Counted from the first letter of the stretch, positions 15,940 through 30,990 are shown. The stretch is DNA of 41,370 bases from Virgibacillus senegalensis (GCF_000821245.2 NZ_LN611424.1:1147434-1188803), one strand, 5' to 3'. The notes: generated by a model from the sequence alone, not told the origin. Numbers and translations are program-made.

Positions 15940-16626
15940 ATGATGGATATACACGTACTTTACGAGGACAATCATCTGCTTTGTGTAGAAAAGCCTGTTA
16001 ATGTTCCCGTACAAGAAGACAAAACGAAAGACAAAGATTTACTATCGATATTAAAAGAGGATATAAAGTATCGGTACCAAAAGCCTGGCAATGTGTACCT
16101 TGGGCTCGTTCACCGTTTGGATCGGCCTGTCGGCGGCACAATGGTTTTAGCCAAAACGTCAAAAGCGGCCTCGCGCTTATCTGATATGATGCGACGAAGA
16201 ACGATTGATAAAAGCTACCTGGCAGTGGTCCGGGGGACTATGCCAAAACAGCATAATGTACTAGAGGATTATTTGGTGAAGAATCCTCGTAATAACAAGG
16301 TGTATGTTTCTTCTCCCAATCATGAAAAAGCCAAAAAAGCAGTATTGGAATATGAAGTAATAAGTGAAAAGAACGGGTTATCTCTTCTGTCAATAAAACT
16401 GCACTCAGGCAGGCCACACCAAATACGTGTTCAACTTTCCTCTCGAAACCGCCCCTTGTATGGCGATCAAAAGTATGGGGAGGAAGTTAATCATCCAGGG
16501 CAGCAAATCGCGTTGTGGTCACGATCGCTTTCGTTTAAACATCCTACAAAAAAAGAAGATATGAAGGCAGCATCTTTGCCGCCAAATACGTATCCCTGGA
16601 ATTTATGGAAAGAGTTTGTTTGGTAA
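15940..16626 (+). CDS. RluA-family RNA pseudouridine synthase
   Basis: A 228-residue enzyme converting uridine to pseudouridine in rRNA or tRNA. The catalytic motif HRLDRPVGG places the essential aspartate at 61. GRPHQIRVQL and LYGDQKYG follow later, both family hallmarks. There is no N-terminal S4 domain, so it belongs to the short RluA group; the target position is unknown. AAGGAG lies seven bases before the ATG at 15940, and a second ATG follows directly. A terminator at 16690 ends the transcript. Confidence 0.9.
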   Translation: MMDIHVLYEDNHLLCVEKPVNVPVQEDKTKDKDLLSILKEDIKYRYQKPGNVYLGLVHRLDRPVGGTMVLAKTSKAASRLSDMMRRRTIDKSYLAVVRGTMPKQHNVLEDYLVKNPRNNKVYVSSPNHEKAKKAVLEYEVISEKNGLSLLSIKLHSGRPHQIRVQLSSRNRPLYGDQKYGEEVNHPGQQIALWSRSLSFKHPTKKEDMKAASLPPNTYPWNLWKEFVW

Positions 16627-16689
16627 TCAATAACATTTTCCAAACAGTTCAACAAAAACGTTGACGTAGAAATCGAAATTCCCCTCGGG

Positions 16690-16719
16690 CGCTAATCATG
16701 AAACGATTAGCGTTTTTTA
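16690..16719 (+). terminator. Rho-independent terminator after the pseudouridine synthase gene
   Basis: CGCTAATC and GATTAGCG form a perfect 8-bp stem with a seven-base loop, followed by six T. Confidence 0.9.
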
Positions 16720-17582
16720 TTAGATAGGAGTCCTGTCCTGCTTTAAAAAAGAAATGAGTATTCTGTTCGTTTCTCGGCCCGACTCTCCAAGCCAAATCAA
16801 ATGGCCCCAAGCGTCGAGCAGCTGAAGTTTAGCCATACGAATGTTTTCTTTCGCAAAATAAGGATGATCCAGGGACACCGAACCATCGTGTTGGCTGTGC
16901 AAGATCAACGTGGAACACGACACAGCTCGTAAATCCTGAACCGTCAGCTCGTTTATCTGTTTTAAATCGATTGCAAAACCATAACCTGACCGCTGTCGGT
17001 TATTCATTTTCCGGATTGCTACCACATCGTTTTCTCCAAGTTTATCTTTGGCTTCCTTGTATGGTAGCTTGCTGAAGGAAGGAAACATTTAATGAAGTTC
17101 GGGAAAATATTATTGAAGGTAGATAATAGTTTCCAAGTGTATTTCTCGGTTTTTGGATGGAACAAAATGTTTGCAGCTTTGTATTCGATATCTTTTGGCG
17201 TGAGCCATTCCTTTGTAACAGCGGATTGCAGGACGAGAGAACGGGTGTGCTCGGGATAATGTGCAGCAAAGTAAATCGCCGTGGGACCGCCGGCAGATAT
17301 TGTAACGACATGCGCGGTATCGATGTTCAGGTGGTCTAATAGTTTTGCATAGTAATAGCAGGCAGTTGATAAGCTGCTGCCTACTTCGGGAGAAGTTGCT
17401 CCATATCCTGCTCTTGAAGGGGTAATCACGGAAAACCCATTTTTGACCAACGTTTCATATCCGAATTCTTCCTGGCAATTGGAATGACCGCCATGGAAAA
17501 CGAGCACCGGTACACCTTGGCCGACAATCGAGTATTCCATTGTAAATCCGTCTATGTAGTACTCGCCAACTTTTCTATTCAT
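16720..17582 (-). pseudogene. Alpha/beta hydrolase with a single frameshift
   Basis: The N-terminal part starts at an ATG at 17582 (AAGGTG site). It carries FHGGHSN, the nucleophile-type ISAGGP and a lid region up to IFPNFIK, then runs into a wrong frame. The remaining 122 codons (17088 to 16720) carry MFPSFSKLPYKE, the acid in HSQHDGSVS and the histidine in DAWGHLIWLG. The break falls in an A-run at about 17088-17090. One extra A would join IK to MFPSFS and give a complete hydrolase of about 287 residues. This could be a real mutation or a sequencing error. The nucleophile context (TISAGG) is slightly unusual, with Ser-Ala in place of Ser-Met/Leu. Confidence 0.8.
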
Positions 17583-17610
17583 CCTGTCACCTTCTTTAAT
17601 AGGAATCGAT

Positions 17611-18204
17611 TTATTGTGCTTCGATTGCATAGTGAATTTCCAACAGTTTTTTCTGCAAATCTGTATATTGTTTATACGCTTGGATGAATTCCCCGGTTTC
17701 ATCAATTCGATAAAACTTTAATTCTGTTAGCTCGTTAACTAAATAGGATAGATCGGCTTTGATTCGTTTATTTTCAATTAAACTCTGAGCCTGTTCTAAC
17801 AAAGTGACTTTCTGAGCGACGTGATTAATCAGTTTTCCAGATTGATTATTGTTATTCTTCTTATGTAAAAGGGCCATTTCTTCTTGATTTCCTATAAAGA
17901 ACGAAGGTATCTTTTCTTCTTCCGGAATTTTCTGTTCTCCTTTGGGATTCATAGCCATTGCTGTTCGCTTCAAAAGTTCGCGTGCTTTATCAGTAGATGC
18001 TTCATTTCGATTATGCTGAAAGTAGTCTTCATACATTTCCTCATCAATGACCAATTCTCCGTTCTTTACATTTACTTTGCCTTCCTCTGCGACCTTTTCC
18101 TCCGTCTTGTCTTGTTTTATTTCTTCTGCTGTTTTTTCTCTGCTTCCTTTATCTAGGGAAAATTGAACAGAAATAATAAAAAGCAATAAGATCCCCAGTA
18201 CCAA
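17611..18204 (-). CDS. Membrane-anchored hypothetical protein
   Basis: A protein of about 197 residues with one N-terminal hydrophobic segment (about 1-16) and then a long charged, probably extracytoplasmic part with coiled-coil-like helices (TAEEIKQDKTEEKVAEEG and later LLEQAQSLIENKR). No family is recognised. The TTG at 18204 is the first conventional start, but it has no ribosome site. Six codons upstream an ATC (18222-18220) stands 7 nt after a perfect AAGGAG (18235-18230). Starting there gives M-RKHIILVLG, a natural basic-then-hydrophobic anchor. True initiation may therefore be at this ATC, or the codon is a mutated ATG. The gene lies 28 bp upstream of the frameshifted hydrolase on the same strand. 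Confidence 0.65.
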   Translation of the reverse strand: MVLGILLLFIISVQFSLDKGSREKTAEEIKQDKTEEKVAEEGKVNVKNGELVIDEEMYEDYFQHNRNEASTDKARELLKRTAMAMNPKGEQKIPEEEKIPSFFIGNQEEMALLHKKNNNNQSGKLINHVAQKVTLLEQAQSLIENKRIKADLSYLVNELTELKFYRIDETGEFIQAYKQYTDLQKKLLEIHYAIEAQ

Positions 18205-18219
18205 GATAATGTGTTTTCG

Positions 18220-18235
18220 GATACAATCACTCCTT
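18220..18235 (-). promoter_or_regulatory. Shine-Dalgarno sequence with apparent ATC start
   Basis: On the minus strand AAGGAG (18235-18230) is followed after 7 nt by ATC (18222-18220), in frame with the downstream anchor-domain gene. No ATG, GTG or TTG in frame has this spacing. Confidence 0.5.
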
Positions 18236-18421
18236 AAAGGTACAGCATATAAAATACGAATATAGGTGCTTTCTTTAAGCTATTCGGTAGTATTGAAGGA
18301 GTTTCCTTCCTGCTTAATTCGTATTTTGTTTTGGGAGACTCCACGCATGCAGGGCTGACAGGAGCTTCCTGCTGTTTTCTTTGTAAAGATTGTGGCACAA
18401 TAAAGAGGTGGAGGGAATGTC

Positions 18422-18667
18422 ATGCAAAAAGTGGTTTTATATTCAAAGCCGAATTGTCCGTTGTGTGAAGAAGCGAAAGAGCTTTTACTCGCTATGCAAG
18501 ATCAATATGGATACGAATTGGAAGAAGTGGACATTTACAACGATGATCAGCTGCTGGAGAAATACCAGTTGATGATCCCGGTAGTGGAAATTGATGGACA
18601 GGAAGCAGGCTATGGCCGGATCGACCTGACTGATTTAAGTGAATTTCTTGATTCTGAGCGCAAGTAG
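18422..18667 (+). CDS. Glutaredoxin-family thiol-disulfide protein
   Basis: An 81-residue thioredoxin-fold protein with the redox motif CPLC (Cys12, Cys15) after a VVLYSKPN strand. A cis-proline segment (MIPVVEIDG) follows at about 56-64, the usual glutaredoxin layout. Family members exchange disulfides in the cytosol; in bacilli bacillithiol may be the partner. GGAGGG lies seven bases before the ATG. It sits just upstream of cggR, an order also seen in other Bacillaceae, but the cggR promoter between them makes it a separate unit. Confidence 0.85.
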   Translation: MQKVVLYSKPNCPLCEEAKELLLAMQDQYGYELEEVDIYNDDQLLEKYQLMIPVVEIDGQEAGYGRIDLTDLSEFLDSERK

Positions 18668-18696
18668 TTGTCGTAATTTGACGGTTCTGATACAAT
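18668..18696 (+). promoter_or_regulatory. Promoter of the cggR-gapA operon
   Basis: TTGTCG at 18668-18673 and TACAAT at 18691-18696 are exactly 17 bp apart. Transcription would start near 18703, upstream of the operator, as in Bacillus subtilis. Confidence 0.6.
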
Positions 18697-18728
18697 GATT
18701 TTTGTAAGAGGAATTTTTTTGGAGTATG

Positions 18729-18754
18729 CGGGACATAATACGCCTGCCAGGGAC
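18729..18754 (+). promoter_or_regulatory. CggR operator
   Basis: CGGGAC at 18729-18734 and AGGGAC at 18749-18754 are direct repeats with a 20-bp period. That is the spacing of the CGGGAC repeats in the known Bacillus CggR operator, downstream of the promoter. The TGTC half-motifs of the B. subtilis site are not evident. Confidence 0.7.
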
Positions 18755-18799
18755 ATTTTTAACCCGGTTAGCATTAACTGGTTATAAAGGAGTAATAAC

Positions 18800-19828
18800 A
18801 TGAGAGCACTGATTGATCTTCAGAAAAAATTATTCCCTGATGTTTTGGAGGTTATGCAGCGCAGGTATAAGATTTTGCACTACATACAATTGATGGGCCC
18901 GATTGGCCGCAGAAGCCTGGCAGATAATATCGAGATGGGAGAACGCATGGTAAGAAGCGAAGTAGACTTTCTAAACACCAACGGTTTTCTCGATATCACA
19001 GCGAAAGGTATGCTGCTGACCACGGAGGGCATCAACATCCTGCAACAGCTTGGGGAGTTCATGAAGGAAGTATCAGGCTTCAGTGTTTTAGAACAAAGTG
19101 TAAAGGATAAATTACACGTAGACCATGTTATTGTGGTTCCTGGTAATAGTGATGAGGTTGATTGGGTAAAACAAGAAATGGGAAAAGCCGCGGTAGGATT
19201 TTTGCGGTCGATTCTGAAAGACAATCAAACCATTGCTGTGACAGGCGGTACTTCGATGGCTGCCGTGGCTGAAATGATGACTCCTTTGGAAAATGCCCAA
19301 AACTGTATGTTTGTTCCTGCCCGCGGGGGTCTGGGAGAACGTATGGAAAACCAGGCAAATACGATTTGTTCGGAAATGGCGAAAAAAGCAAACGGGGAAT
19401 ACCGGCTGCTATATGTTCCGGATCCTTTAAGCGAGGAATCATATCAATCAATCATTGGTGAGCCATCCGTCAAAGAAATTCTTCAATTAATCAGACAGGC
19501 AGATGTGGTCATCCACGGCATCGGTGATGCTCAGACGATGGCCAGGCGGAGAAAGGCTTCCGAACAGGTTTTGCAAAAAATCATTGCCGGCAATGCAGTA
19601 AGTGAGGCATTTGGCTATTATTTCGACAAAGCTGGAGAAGTCATTCACAAAGTAAGAACTGTCGGTCTGCAGCTGGAAGATTTGTATAATTCCCAATGTG
19701 TTGTTGCTATTGCCGGTGGAACTTCCAAAGCAAAGGCAATCACATCCTACTTCCAGCAGGGAAAAAGCAACGTCCTGGTGACAGATGAAGGGGCGGCAAA
19801 AGAGTTAATAAGGGAGCAATCCCTTTAA
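18800..19828 (+). CDS. cggR: Central glycolytic genes regulator CggR
   Basis: A 342-residue SorC/DeoR-type repressor of the lower glycolysis operon. Fructose-1,6-bisphosphate releases it from its operator in B. subtilis. The N-terminal winged helix (about 20-75, with IGRRSLADNIEMGERMVRSE) binds DNA. The C-terminal sugar-phosphate domain (about 90-340) shows VTGGTSMAAV, VPARGGLGE and a late AIAGGTSKAKAI. AAAGGAG lies eight bases before the ATG. It is the first gene of the operon and is followed 29 bp later by gapA, so it is autoregulated. Confidence 0.96.
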   Translation: MRALIDLQKKLFPDVLEVMQRRYKILHYIQLMGPIGRRSLADNIEMGERMVRSEVDFLNTNGFLDITAKGMLLTTEGINILQQLGEFMKEVSGFSVLEQSVKDKLHVDHVIVVPGNSDEVDWVKQEMGKAAVGFLRSILKDNQTIAVTGGTSMAAVAEMMTPLENAQNCMFVPARGGLGERMENQANTICSEMAKKANGEYRLLYVPDPLSEESYQSIIGEPSVKEILQLIRQADVVIHGIGDAQTMARRRKASEQVLQKIIAGNAVSEAFGYYFDKAGEVIHKVRTVGLQLEDLYNSQCVVAIAGGTSKAKAITSYFQQGKSNVLVTDEGAAKELIREQSL

Positions 19829-19836
19829 ATATATAG

Positions 19837-20865
<1,029 letters not shown>

Positions 20866-20900
20866 TCCCTGCAGAAACAAGAATAAAATAAACGAATGAC

Positions 20901-20999
20901 CAGCAGGGAGGGGGAGTTGTCCTCCTCCTTTGCGTGGTTTTTGAATTAATTTAAAGGTTCCCGGTTAACAGGAACCTACATACGGGAATGATAGTATGT
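20901..20999 (+). promoter_or_regulatory. Three stem-loops in the gapA-pgk gap
   Basis: The hairpins are a GGAGG-rich arm with CCTCCTCC (20905-20927), AGGTTCC/GGAACCT with a nine-base loop (20955-20977) and ACATAC/GTATGT (20978-20999). The first is followed only by a weak T-run (TTTTTG, after eleven other bases). They probably affect read-through or mRNA stability rather than full termination. Confidence 0.5.
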
Positions 21000-21030
21000 G
21001 GAGCCATTACAGGTAAGGAGGCTGAAACAG

Positions 21031-25823
<4,793 letters not shown>

Positions 25824-25852
25824 ATTAGTATTCCTTCCTTTAAACGGGAGGC

Positions 25853-25886
25853 AGGCTGTCGGGTGATAAACCCGGCAGCCTTTTTT
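25853..25886 (+). terminator. Rho-independent terminator of the glycolytic operon
   Basis: AGGCTGTCGGGT (25853-25864) pairs with ACCCGGCAGCCT (25870-25881) with one G-T pair and a five-base loop, followed by six T. Confidence 0.92.
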
Positions 25887-26019
25887 AAATGCTTTTTTGC
25901 AACCATATATGGGCAGGAAACGGTCATTTTACATTCCGTAAAGTTTGATAACATCGACGAGCTTGTGAGGAACAAGGGGGAAGAGAAGTATGTTTATAAT
26001 AAAACATTCCGGCACAGGG

Positions 26020-26046
26020 TTGACTGGTATGTATTCAGGGTATAAT
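26020..26046 (+). promoter_or_regulatory. Candidate promoter of rpiA
   Basis: TTGACT at 26020-26025 and TATAAT at 26041-26046 are good hexamers, but the spacer is only 15 bp. It lies about 45 bp upstream of the rpiA start. Confidence 0.5.
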
Positions 26047-26089
26047 TACCGTATATTGGGATCATCCTGAGAAGAGGGAGGCGGATAAT

Positions 26090-26770
26090 ATGTTGAATAA
26101 CACGGAGGAACTGAAAAAAAAGGCTGGTAAAAAAGCAGTAGATTACATAGAGGACGGCATGACAATCGGGCTTGGTTCGGGTTCTACCGTCTATTGGATG
26201 ATGAAGCAGCTGGGGGAGCGAATCGCTCAAGGACTACAGGTAAGAGGAGTTCCCTCCTCGGTCAGGACGGAAGCGTGGGCCCGAAAGTTCGGAATTCCGC
26301 TTGCCTACTTCTCGGAAGTAAACAGACTCGATTTGGCTATCGATGGGGCAGATGAAGTGGATCCGGATTTTCAGCTGATCAAAGGAGGCGGGGGATCTCT
26401 GCTTCGGGAAAAACTGGTGGCTGATGCTGCAAAGAAATTAATCATCATAGTTGATGAAAGTAAGCAGGTACAAAAACTGGGAAATTTTCCGCTTCCGGTC
26501 GAGGTTGTCCGTTTTGGTTGGGAAAACACGGCAAGGAAGCTATCAGCGCTTGGATGCAACCCCAAATTGAGAAAGGTAGAAGGAGAAGCGTTTGTTTCCA
26601 ATAATGATAACTATATATTGGATTGCAGTTTTGATGACCTGTCAAAACCTAAGGAAATACATCAACGGCTTAAGCTAACGTTAGGAGTCGTCGAAACAGG
26701 ATTATTCATTGGAATGACAAATAAAGTCATAGTCGGAAGAAAGCGTTGTGTAGAAGTTCTGGAAAGATAA
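26090..26770 (+). CDS. rpiA: Ribose-5-phosphate isomerase A
   Basis: A 226-residue pentose-phosphate enzyme interconverting ribose-5-phosphate and ribulose-5-phosphate. GLGSGST (27-33), DGADEVD (85-91) and KGGGGSLLREK (98-108, containing the catalytic glutamate) are the signature segments, and GMTNKVIVG lies near the C terminus. GAGGGAGG precedes the ATG. It stands alone between two terminators. B. subtilis uses the unrelated RpiB-type enzyme as its main isomerase, so RpiA is a family-level difference. Confidence 0.95.
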   Translation: MLNNTEELKKKAGKKAVDYIEDGMTIGLGSGSTVYWMMKQLGERIAQGLQVRGVPSSVRTEAWARKFGIPLAYFSEVNRLDLAIDGADEVDPDFQLIKGGGGSLLREKLVADAAKKLIIIVDESKQVQKLGNFPLPVEVVRFGWENTARKLSALGCNPKLRKVEGEAFVSNNDNYILDCSFDDLSKPKEIHQRLKLTLGVVETGLFIGMTNKVIVGRKRCVEVLER

Positions 26771-26930
26771 AAAACAAACGTGCAATGGACACATGATCGG
26801 GTGGTCCTGTTATGCCTCCAATATGCTGACTGCGTATCCACCTATGTGCTGCCAAAGTATCGGTAACTAATCCATAGTCTGCTGGTGTACTAGTCTGTTG
26901 AAGATTCCGATAATCGTTAGCGACTTCCAA
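26727..26930 (-). other. Unrecognised protein-like open frame, possible gene remnant
   Basis: A 67-codon frame, extendable upstream without a stop to about 26960, reads NLQQTSTPADYGLVTDTLAAH and WIRSQHIGGITGPPDHVSIAR. The codon pattern looks protein-coding, but there is no ATG or ribosome site and the end overlaps the rpiA 3' end. It may be the middle of a lost gene or chance. Confidence 0.25.
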
Positions 26931-26986
26931 ACATTTTTGTATAAGAAATGAAATAGATTCCAGCTATTAAAAAGCATTAAAAATGG

Positions 26987-27020
26987 AAAATCCCCGAAAA
27001 CCTGGTTCCGGGGATTTTTT
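26987..27020. terminator. Bidirectional terminator between rpiA and ptsI
   Basis: AAAATCCCCG (26987-26996) pairs with CGGGGATTTT (27009-27018), with A-rich and T-rich flanks, so it serves ptsI on the minus strand and possible read-through from rpiA. Confidence 0.9.
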
Positions 27021-27032
27021 GATTCTTATTGG

Positions 27033-28748
27033 TTATTGATTTGTCTTTTCGCGAATGAACTGTTCGACTTCTTCTGCCGTATTCATGGACAATAGCTTGT
27101 CCTTGAAGGAAGCAAGCTCTTGTTTCGATAGATCTTTGATCTGCGTACGGGCAGGGAGAATCGAAGTTGCACTCATGCTGAATTCATCGAGACCGAGTCC
27201 AAGAAGGATTGGGATAGCGATAGAATCGCCGGCCATTTCTCCGCACATTCCTGCCCATTTCCCTTCGGCGTGGGCTGCTTCGATTACATTGTTGATCAAG
27301 TTAAGGATGGAAGGGTTATATGGTTGGTACAAGTAAGAAACCCTTTCATTCATCCTGTCTGCCGCCATGGTATATTGAATCAAGTCATTTGTACCGATGC
27401 TGAAAAAGTCAACTTCTTTGGCAAATTGACGAGCAATTACGGCTGTAGATGGAATTTCCACCATAATACCGATTTCGATATCATCGGAAACTTCGATACC
27501 GGCTTTTGTCAAATTGTCCTTTTCTTCCAATAGAATGGCTTTTGCCTGACGGAATTCATCCAGTGTAGCAATCATTGGGAACATGATTTTTAGGTTGCCG
27601 GAAGTGCTAGCACGCAGTAAAGCACGCAGCTGTGTACGGAAAATATCATCCCGTTCCAGGCAAAGACGAATCGCACGGAATCCAAGGAATGGATTCAATT
27701 CTTTCGGCAATTCCAGGTAGGAAAGTTCCTTGTCTCCACCGATGTCCAAGGTACGAACAACTACTGGTTTATCGCCCATTTGTTCCAATACGGACTTGTA
27801 AGCTTCATACTGTTCTTCTTCGGTAGGAAGCTCGCTTTTTCCCATGTAAAGGAACTCGGTACGGTATAGGCCTACACCTTCACCACCGTTATTGATAACA
27901 CCTTCTACGTCTTCCGGCGTACCAATATTGGCCACAAGCTCAACGTGTTCACCTTCTGCTGTTTTCGTCGGCTCATCCTTCAGCTTCGCCCATTCTTGTT
28001 TTTGCTCTTCAAAATCAGCCTGTTTTTGTTTGTAAGTAGCCAATTGCTGCTCATCTGGATCGACAATTACTTCGCCATCGATACCATCCACGATCACTAA
28101 TGTGTCCTCTGAAGCTGTATTGGTGATATCTTTTGTTCCTACAACTGCCGGGATTTCTAATGATCTGGCCATGATGGCAGAGTGGGACGTTCTGCCGCCA
28201 ATATTGGTCGTAAAGCCTTTGACGAACTGTTTGTTCAATTGGGCTGTATCTGATGGTGTCAAGTCCTCAGCGACGATGACAACTTCCTCATCGATCAGTG
28301 CTGGATCCGGGAAAGTCACTTTAAGCAAGTGAGCCATCACACGCTTGGTAACATCCTGAATATCTGCTGCACGTTCTCTCATGTATTCATTGTCCATGTT
28401 TTTAAACATATCAATAAACATGTTTGCTGTTTCGTCCAAGGCCGCTTCTGCATTGACGTTTTCTGATTTGATTTTATCTTTTATCGGGTTGATCATCTCT
28501 GGATCACTTAATACAAGCAGGTGGGCCGAGAATATTTCAGCATGTTCATCGCCCAGTGATTTTCTGGCATTTTCTTTGATGATTTCCAGTTCTTGTTTTG
28601 AAACGGCTAACGCATCGTCTAAGCGCTCGATTTCCGCTTCTGGATTTTCGATTTTTTGCTTATCGAAAGAAAGTTCCGGGACCTCTAGTTTGTATGCTTT
28701 GGCAATCGCGATCCCGCTTGATGCTGCAATACCCTTTATGTTGTTCAT
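27033..28748 (-). CDS. ptsI: PTS enzyme I (phosphoenolpyruvate-protein phosphotransferase)
   Basis: A 571-residue cytosolic enzyme that takes phosphate from phosphoenolpyruvate onto His189 ([12 protein letters not shown]) and passes it to HPr, starting all PTS sugar uptake. The C-terminal PEP-binding barrel has [25 protein letters not shown] and the active-site cysteine in GMCGEMAGD. The length is normal. It follows ptsH by only 5 bp and is the last gene of the fru-pts run, ending in the terminator at 26987. Confidence 0.98.
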   Translation of the reverse strand: MNNIKGIAASSGIAIAKAYKLEVPELSFDKQKIENPEAEIERLDDALAVSKQELEIIKENARKSLGDEHAEIFSAHLLVLSDPEMINPIKDKIKSENVNAEAALDETANMFIDMFKNMDNEYMRERAADIQDVTKRVMAHLLKVTFPDPALIDEEVVIVAEDLTPSDTAQLNKQFVKGFTTNIGGRTSHSAIMARSLEIPAVVGTKDITNTASEDTLVIVDGIDGEVIVDPDEQQLATYKQKQADFEEQKQEWAKLKDEPTKTAEGEHVELVANIGTPEDVEGVINNGGEGVGLYRTEFLYMGKSELPTEEEQYEAYKSVLEQMGDKPVVVRTLDIGGDKELSYLELPKELNPFLGFRAIRLCLERDDIFRTQLRALLRASTSGNLKIMFPMIATLDEFRQAKAILLEEKDNLTKAGIEVSDDIEIGIMVEIPSTAVIARQFAKEVDFFSIGTNDLIQYTMAADRMNERVSYLYQPYNPSILNLINNVIEAAHAEGKWAGMCGEMAGDSIAIPILLGLGLDEFSMSATSILPARTQIKDLSKQELASFKDKLLSMNTAEEVEQFIREKTNQ

Positions 28749-28753
28749 TATGT

Positions 28754-29020
28754 TTATTCTCCTAGCCCTTCATTTTTAATGGTGTCGACAATTGTCTGGA
28801 GCGCTTCTTCTTCATCAGAACCGTCCGCAGTTACTTTGATTTCGGCATCTTTTGGAATACCAAGGGACATTACTCCCATGATCGATTTAAGGTTGACGGT
28901 TTTTCCGTTGTACTCCAGGTTGATGTCTGATTCAAAGTTACCAGCTTTATTAACTAAAACCGTTGCAGGACGTGCATGTACTCCTGTTTCGTCTGTGATA
29001 GTCATTGTTTTTTCTACCAT
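28754..29020 (-). CDS. ptsH: PTS phosphocarrier HPr
   Basis: An 88-residue carrier. His15 (GVHARPAT) receives phosphate from enzyme I, and Ser46 (NLKSIMGV) is the HPr kinase site that makes it a CcpA co-repressor in Firmicutes. Both sites and their surroundings are intact. AGGAGG lies close before the ATG. It lies 60 bp after fruA without a terminator and just before ptsI. Confidence 0.98.
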   Translation of the reverse strand: MVEKTMTITDETGVHARPATVLVNKAGNFESDINLEYNGKTVNLKSIMGVMSLGIPKDAEIKVTADGSDEEEALQTIVDTIKNEGLGE

Positions 29021-29080
29021 AGATAAAACCTCCTAAAAATTTATGTGAAATGAAACAACGGGCAGTCTCCCTGTCCTATT

Positions 29081-30976
29081 TTACTCTTTTGTCAGGTCTT
29101 TTTTCAAGAATCCAATGATGACAGCACTTACTATAGAACCAATCAGGATAGCCAGTAAGTATAACAGTGGATTACCCTCTACAAGCCCAGCTACTACAAT
29201 ACCACCATGCGGTGCTCTTAGTCCAATATCAAACAACATCGTCAGTCCGCCGGCAATAGCAGAACCGAGGGCTACAGACGGGATGACCCTGGCTGGATCG
29301 GCCGCTGCAAATGGAATGGCTCCTTCCGTAATAAAGAAGGCACCAAGTGCATAGGCGGATTTTCCTGCTTGTTGTTCTTGTTTGGTGAACTTGTTTTTGA
29401 AAAACGTCGTTGCCAAGGCTAGGGATAGAGGCGGCACCATTCCGCCTGCCATGATTGCTGCGATGAACGAGAAGTTATCGGCATCAAGCATGGCAATGCC
29501 AAACGTATAGGCTGCTTTGTTAATCGGACCACCCATGTCTATGGCCATCATACCGCCTAGCAGCAGTCCAAGCAATACCAGATTGGAACCTCCAAGACTT
29601 TCCAGCCAGTTGGATAGTCCTGTGTAAATAGTCGTTAACGGGGGATTGATCAAGAGCATGATCAATCCGGTAATACCGATCGAAAATACAGGATACAGTA
29701 ACACGGTCTTTAATCCATCAAATATGGCCGGTAATACTTCCATTGCCTTTTTGACGAGTATAGTGATATATCCCGCAAGGAAACCGGCAATCAATCCACC
29801 TAGGAATCCTGAGCCGCCGTCTGCACCTTCTACCCCGGAAGTAATGGCGATCAAACCGGCAACCATCCCTGGGGCGAAGCCAGGCCGGTCGGCAATACTG
29901 GAAGCGATAAACCCTGCTAACACTGGAACCATCAGGAAGAAAGCATTTCCGCCGCCGATTGTATTCAGCATTTCGGCAAACCGGTTATAATCCGTACTCT
30001 CCGGATCAGCCGAATGAATGCCCCATAAGAAGGAAATGGCAATCAAAATCCCGCCACCTACAACGAAAGGAAGCATATTGGAAACACCATTCATTAAATG
30101 TTTATAAAAGCCGGTACGGCCTTTATCGTCTTGTTGTCCCTCGTCCTTTGCTGATCTACCGTCACCTTGATATATCGGGGCATCCTTTTGAACGGCTTTG
30201 TTGAGCAGTTCCTCCGGCTGATGAATCGCTTTGCCAACTGGTACTTGAATTAATGGTTTTCCACGAAAACGATCGGTTTCTATTTTGGTATCGGCTGCGA
30301 CAATAATCGCATCGGCAGCTTCTATTTCTTCTTTAGTCAAACGGTTCTTCACTCCACCAGATCCATTCGTCTCAACTTTGATGGATACGCCCATTTCAGA
30401 AGCCGTTTCTTTCAATTTATCTGCCGCCATATACGTATGGGCAATCCCGGTAGGACAGCCGGTTACTGCCAAAATCCGACTGGAAGTGCCAGCATCTACG
30501 GTTTCTTCTTCAGATGCTTCGTCTTGTTCTTTTGCATCTACGACAGCCATCACTTCTTCAGCTGTAGACGCTTCTTCCAGATTTTTACGGAAACGTTTAT
30601 CCATTAAGAAGGAAGACAGCCGTGACAGGGTTTCCAAGTGTGTTTGATTAGCGCCTTCAGAAGCTGCAATCATGAAAAACAAGTGGGAAGGGGCTCCGTC
30701 CAAAGCCTCGTAATCGATTCCTTCTGCAGACCTTCCGAACACGATAGCAGGTGTTTTTACAGCTGCGGTTTTTGCGTGAGGAATGGCGATACCTTCGCCA
30801 ATTCCGGTCGTACTTTGGACTTCCCGTTCCAAAATCGCATTTTTATAGGTTTCCTTATCGTGCAGGCGACCTACTTCGTCCAGCTTGTCAACAAGTTCGT
30901 CTATGACTTCTGATTTGCTAGTTGCCTGTAAATCAAGGATAATCGTATCTTTTTTCAATAAATCAGTGATTTTCAC
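29081..30976 (-). CDS. fruA: PTS fructose transporter EIIABC
   Basis: A 631-residue fused fructose permease that imports fructose as fructose-1-phosphate. The EIIA domain (1-150) has the phosphorylated His67 in AIPHAKT. The EIIB domain (about 165-265) has Cys174 in TGCPTGIAHTY. The EIIC membrane domain (about 290-625) has multiple hydrophobic segments and the GGPINKAAY loop. It follows fruK by 14 bp, the standard fruRKA order. Confidence 0.97.
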   Translation of the reverse strand: MKITDLLKKDTIILDLQATSKSEVIDELVDKLDEVGRLHDKETYKNAILEREVQSTTGIGEGIAIPHAKTAAVKTPAIVFGRSAEGIDYEALDGAPSHLFFMIAASEGANQTHLETLSRLSSFLMDKRFRKNLEEASTAEEVMAVVDAKEQDEASEEETVDAGTSSRILAVTGCPTGIAHTYMAADKLKETASEMGVSIKVETNGSGGVKNRLTKEEIEAADAIIVAADTKIETDRFRGKPLIQVPVGKAIHQPEELLNKAVQKDAPIYQGDGRSAKDEGQQDDKGRTGFYKHLMNGVSNMLPFVVGGGILIAISFLWGIHSADPESTDYNRFAEMLNTIGGGNAFFLMVPVLAGFIASSIADRPGFAPGMVAGLIAITSGVEGADGGSGFLGGLIAGFLAGYITILVKKAMEVLPAIFDGLKTVLLYPVFSIGITGLIMLLINPPLTTIYTGLSNWLESLGGSNLVLLGLLLGGMMAIDMGGPINKAAYTFGIAMLDADNFSFIAAIMAGGMVPPLSLALATTFFKNKFTKQEQQAGKSAYALGAFFITEGAIPFAAADPARVIPSVALGSAIAGGLTMLFDIGLRAPHGGIVVAGLVEGNPLLYLLAILIGSIVSAVIIGFLKKDLTKE

Positions 30977-30990
30977 TATTAGAACCTCCC

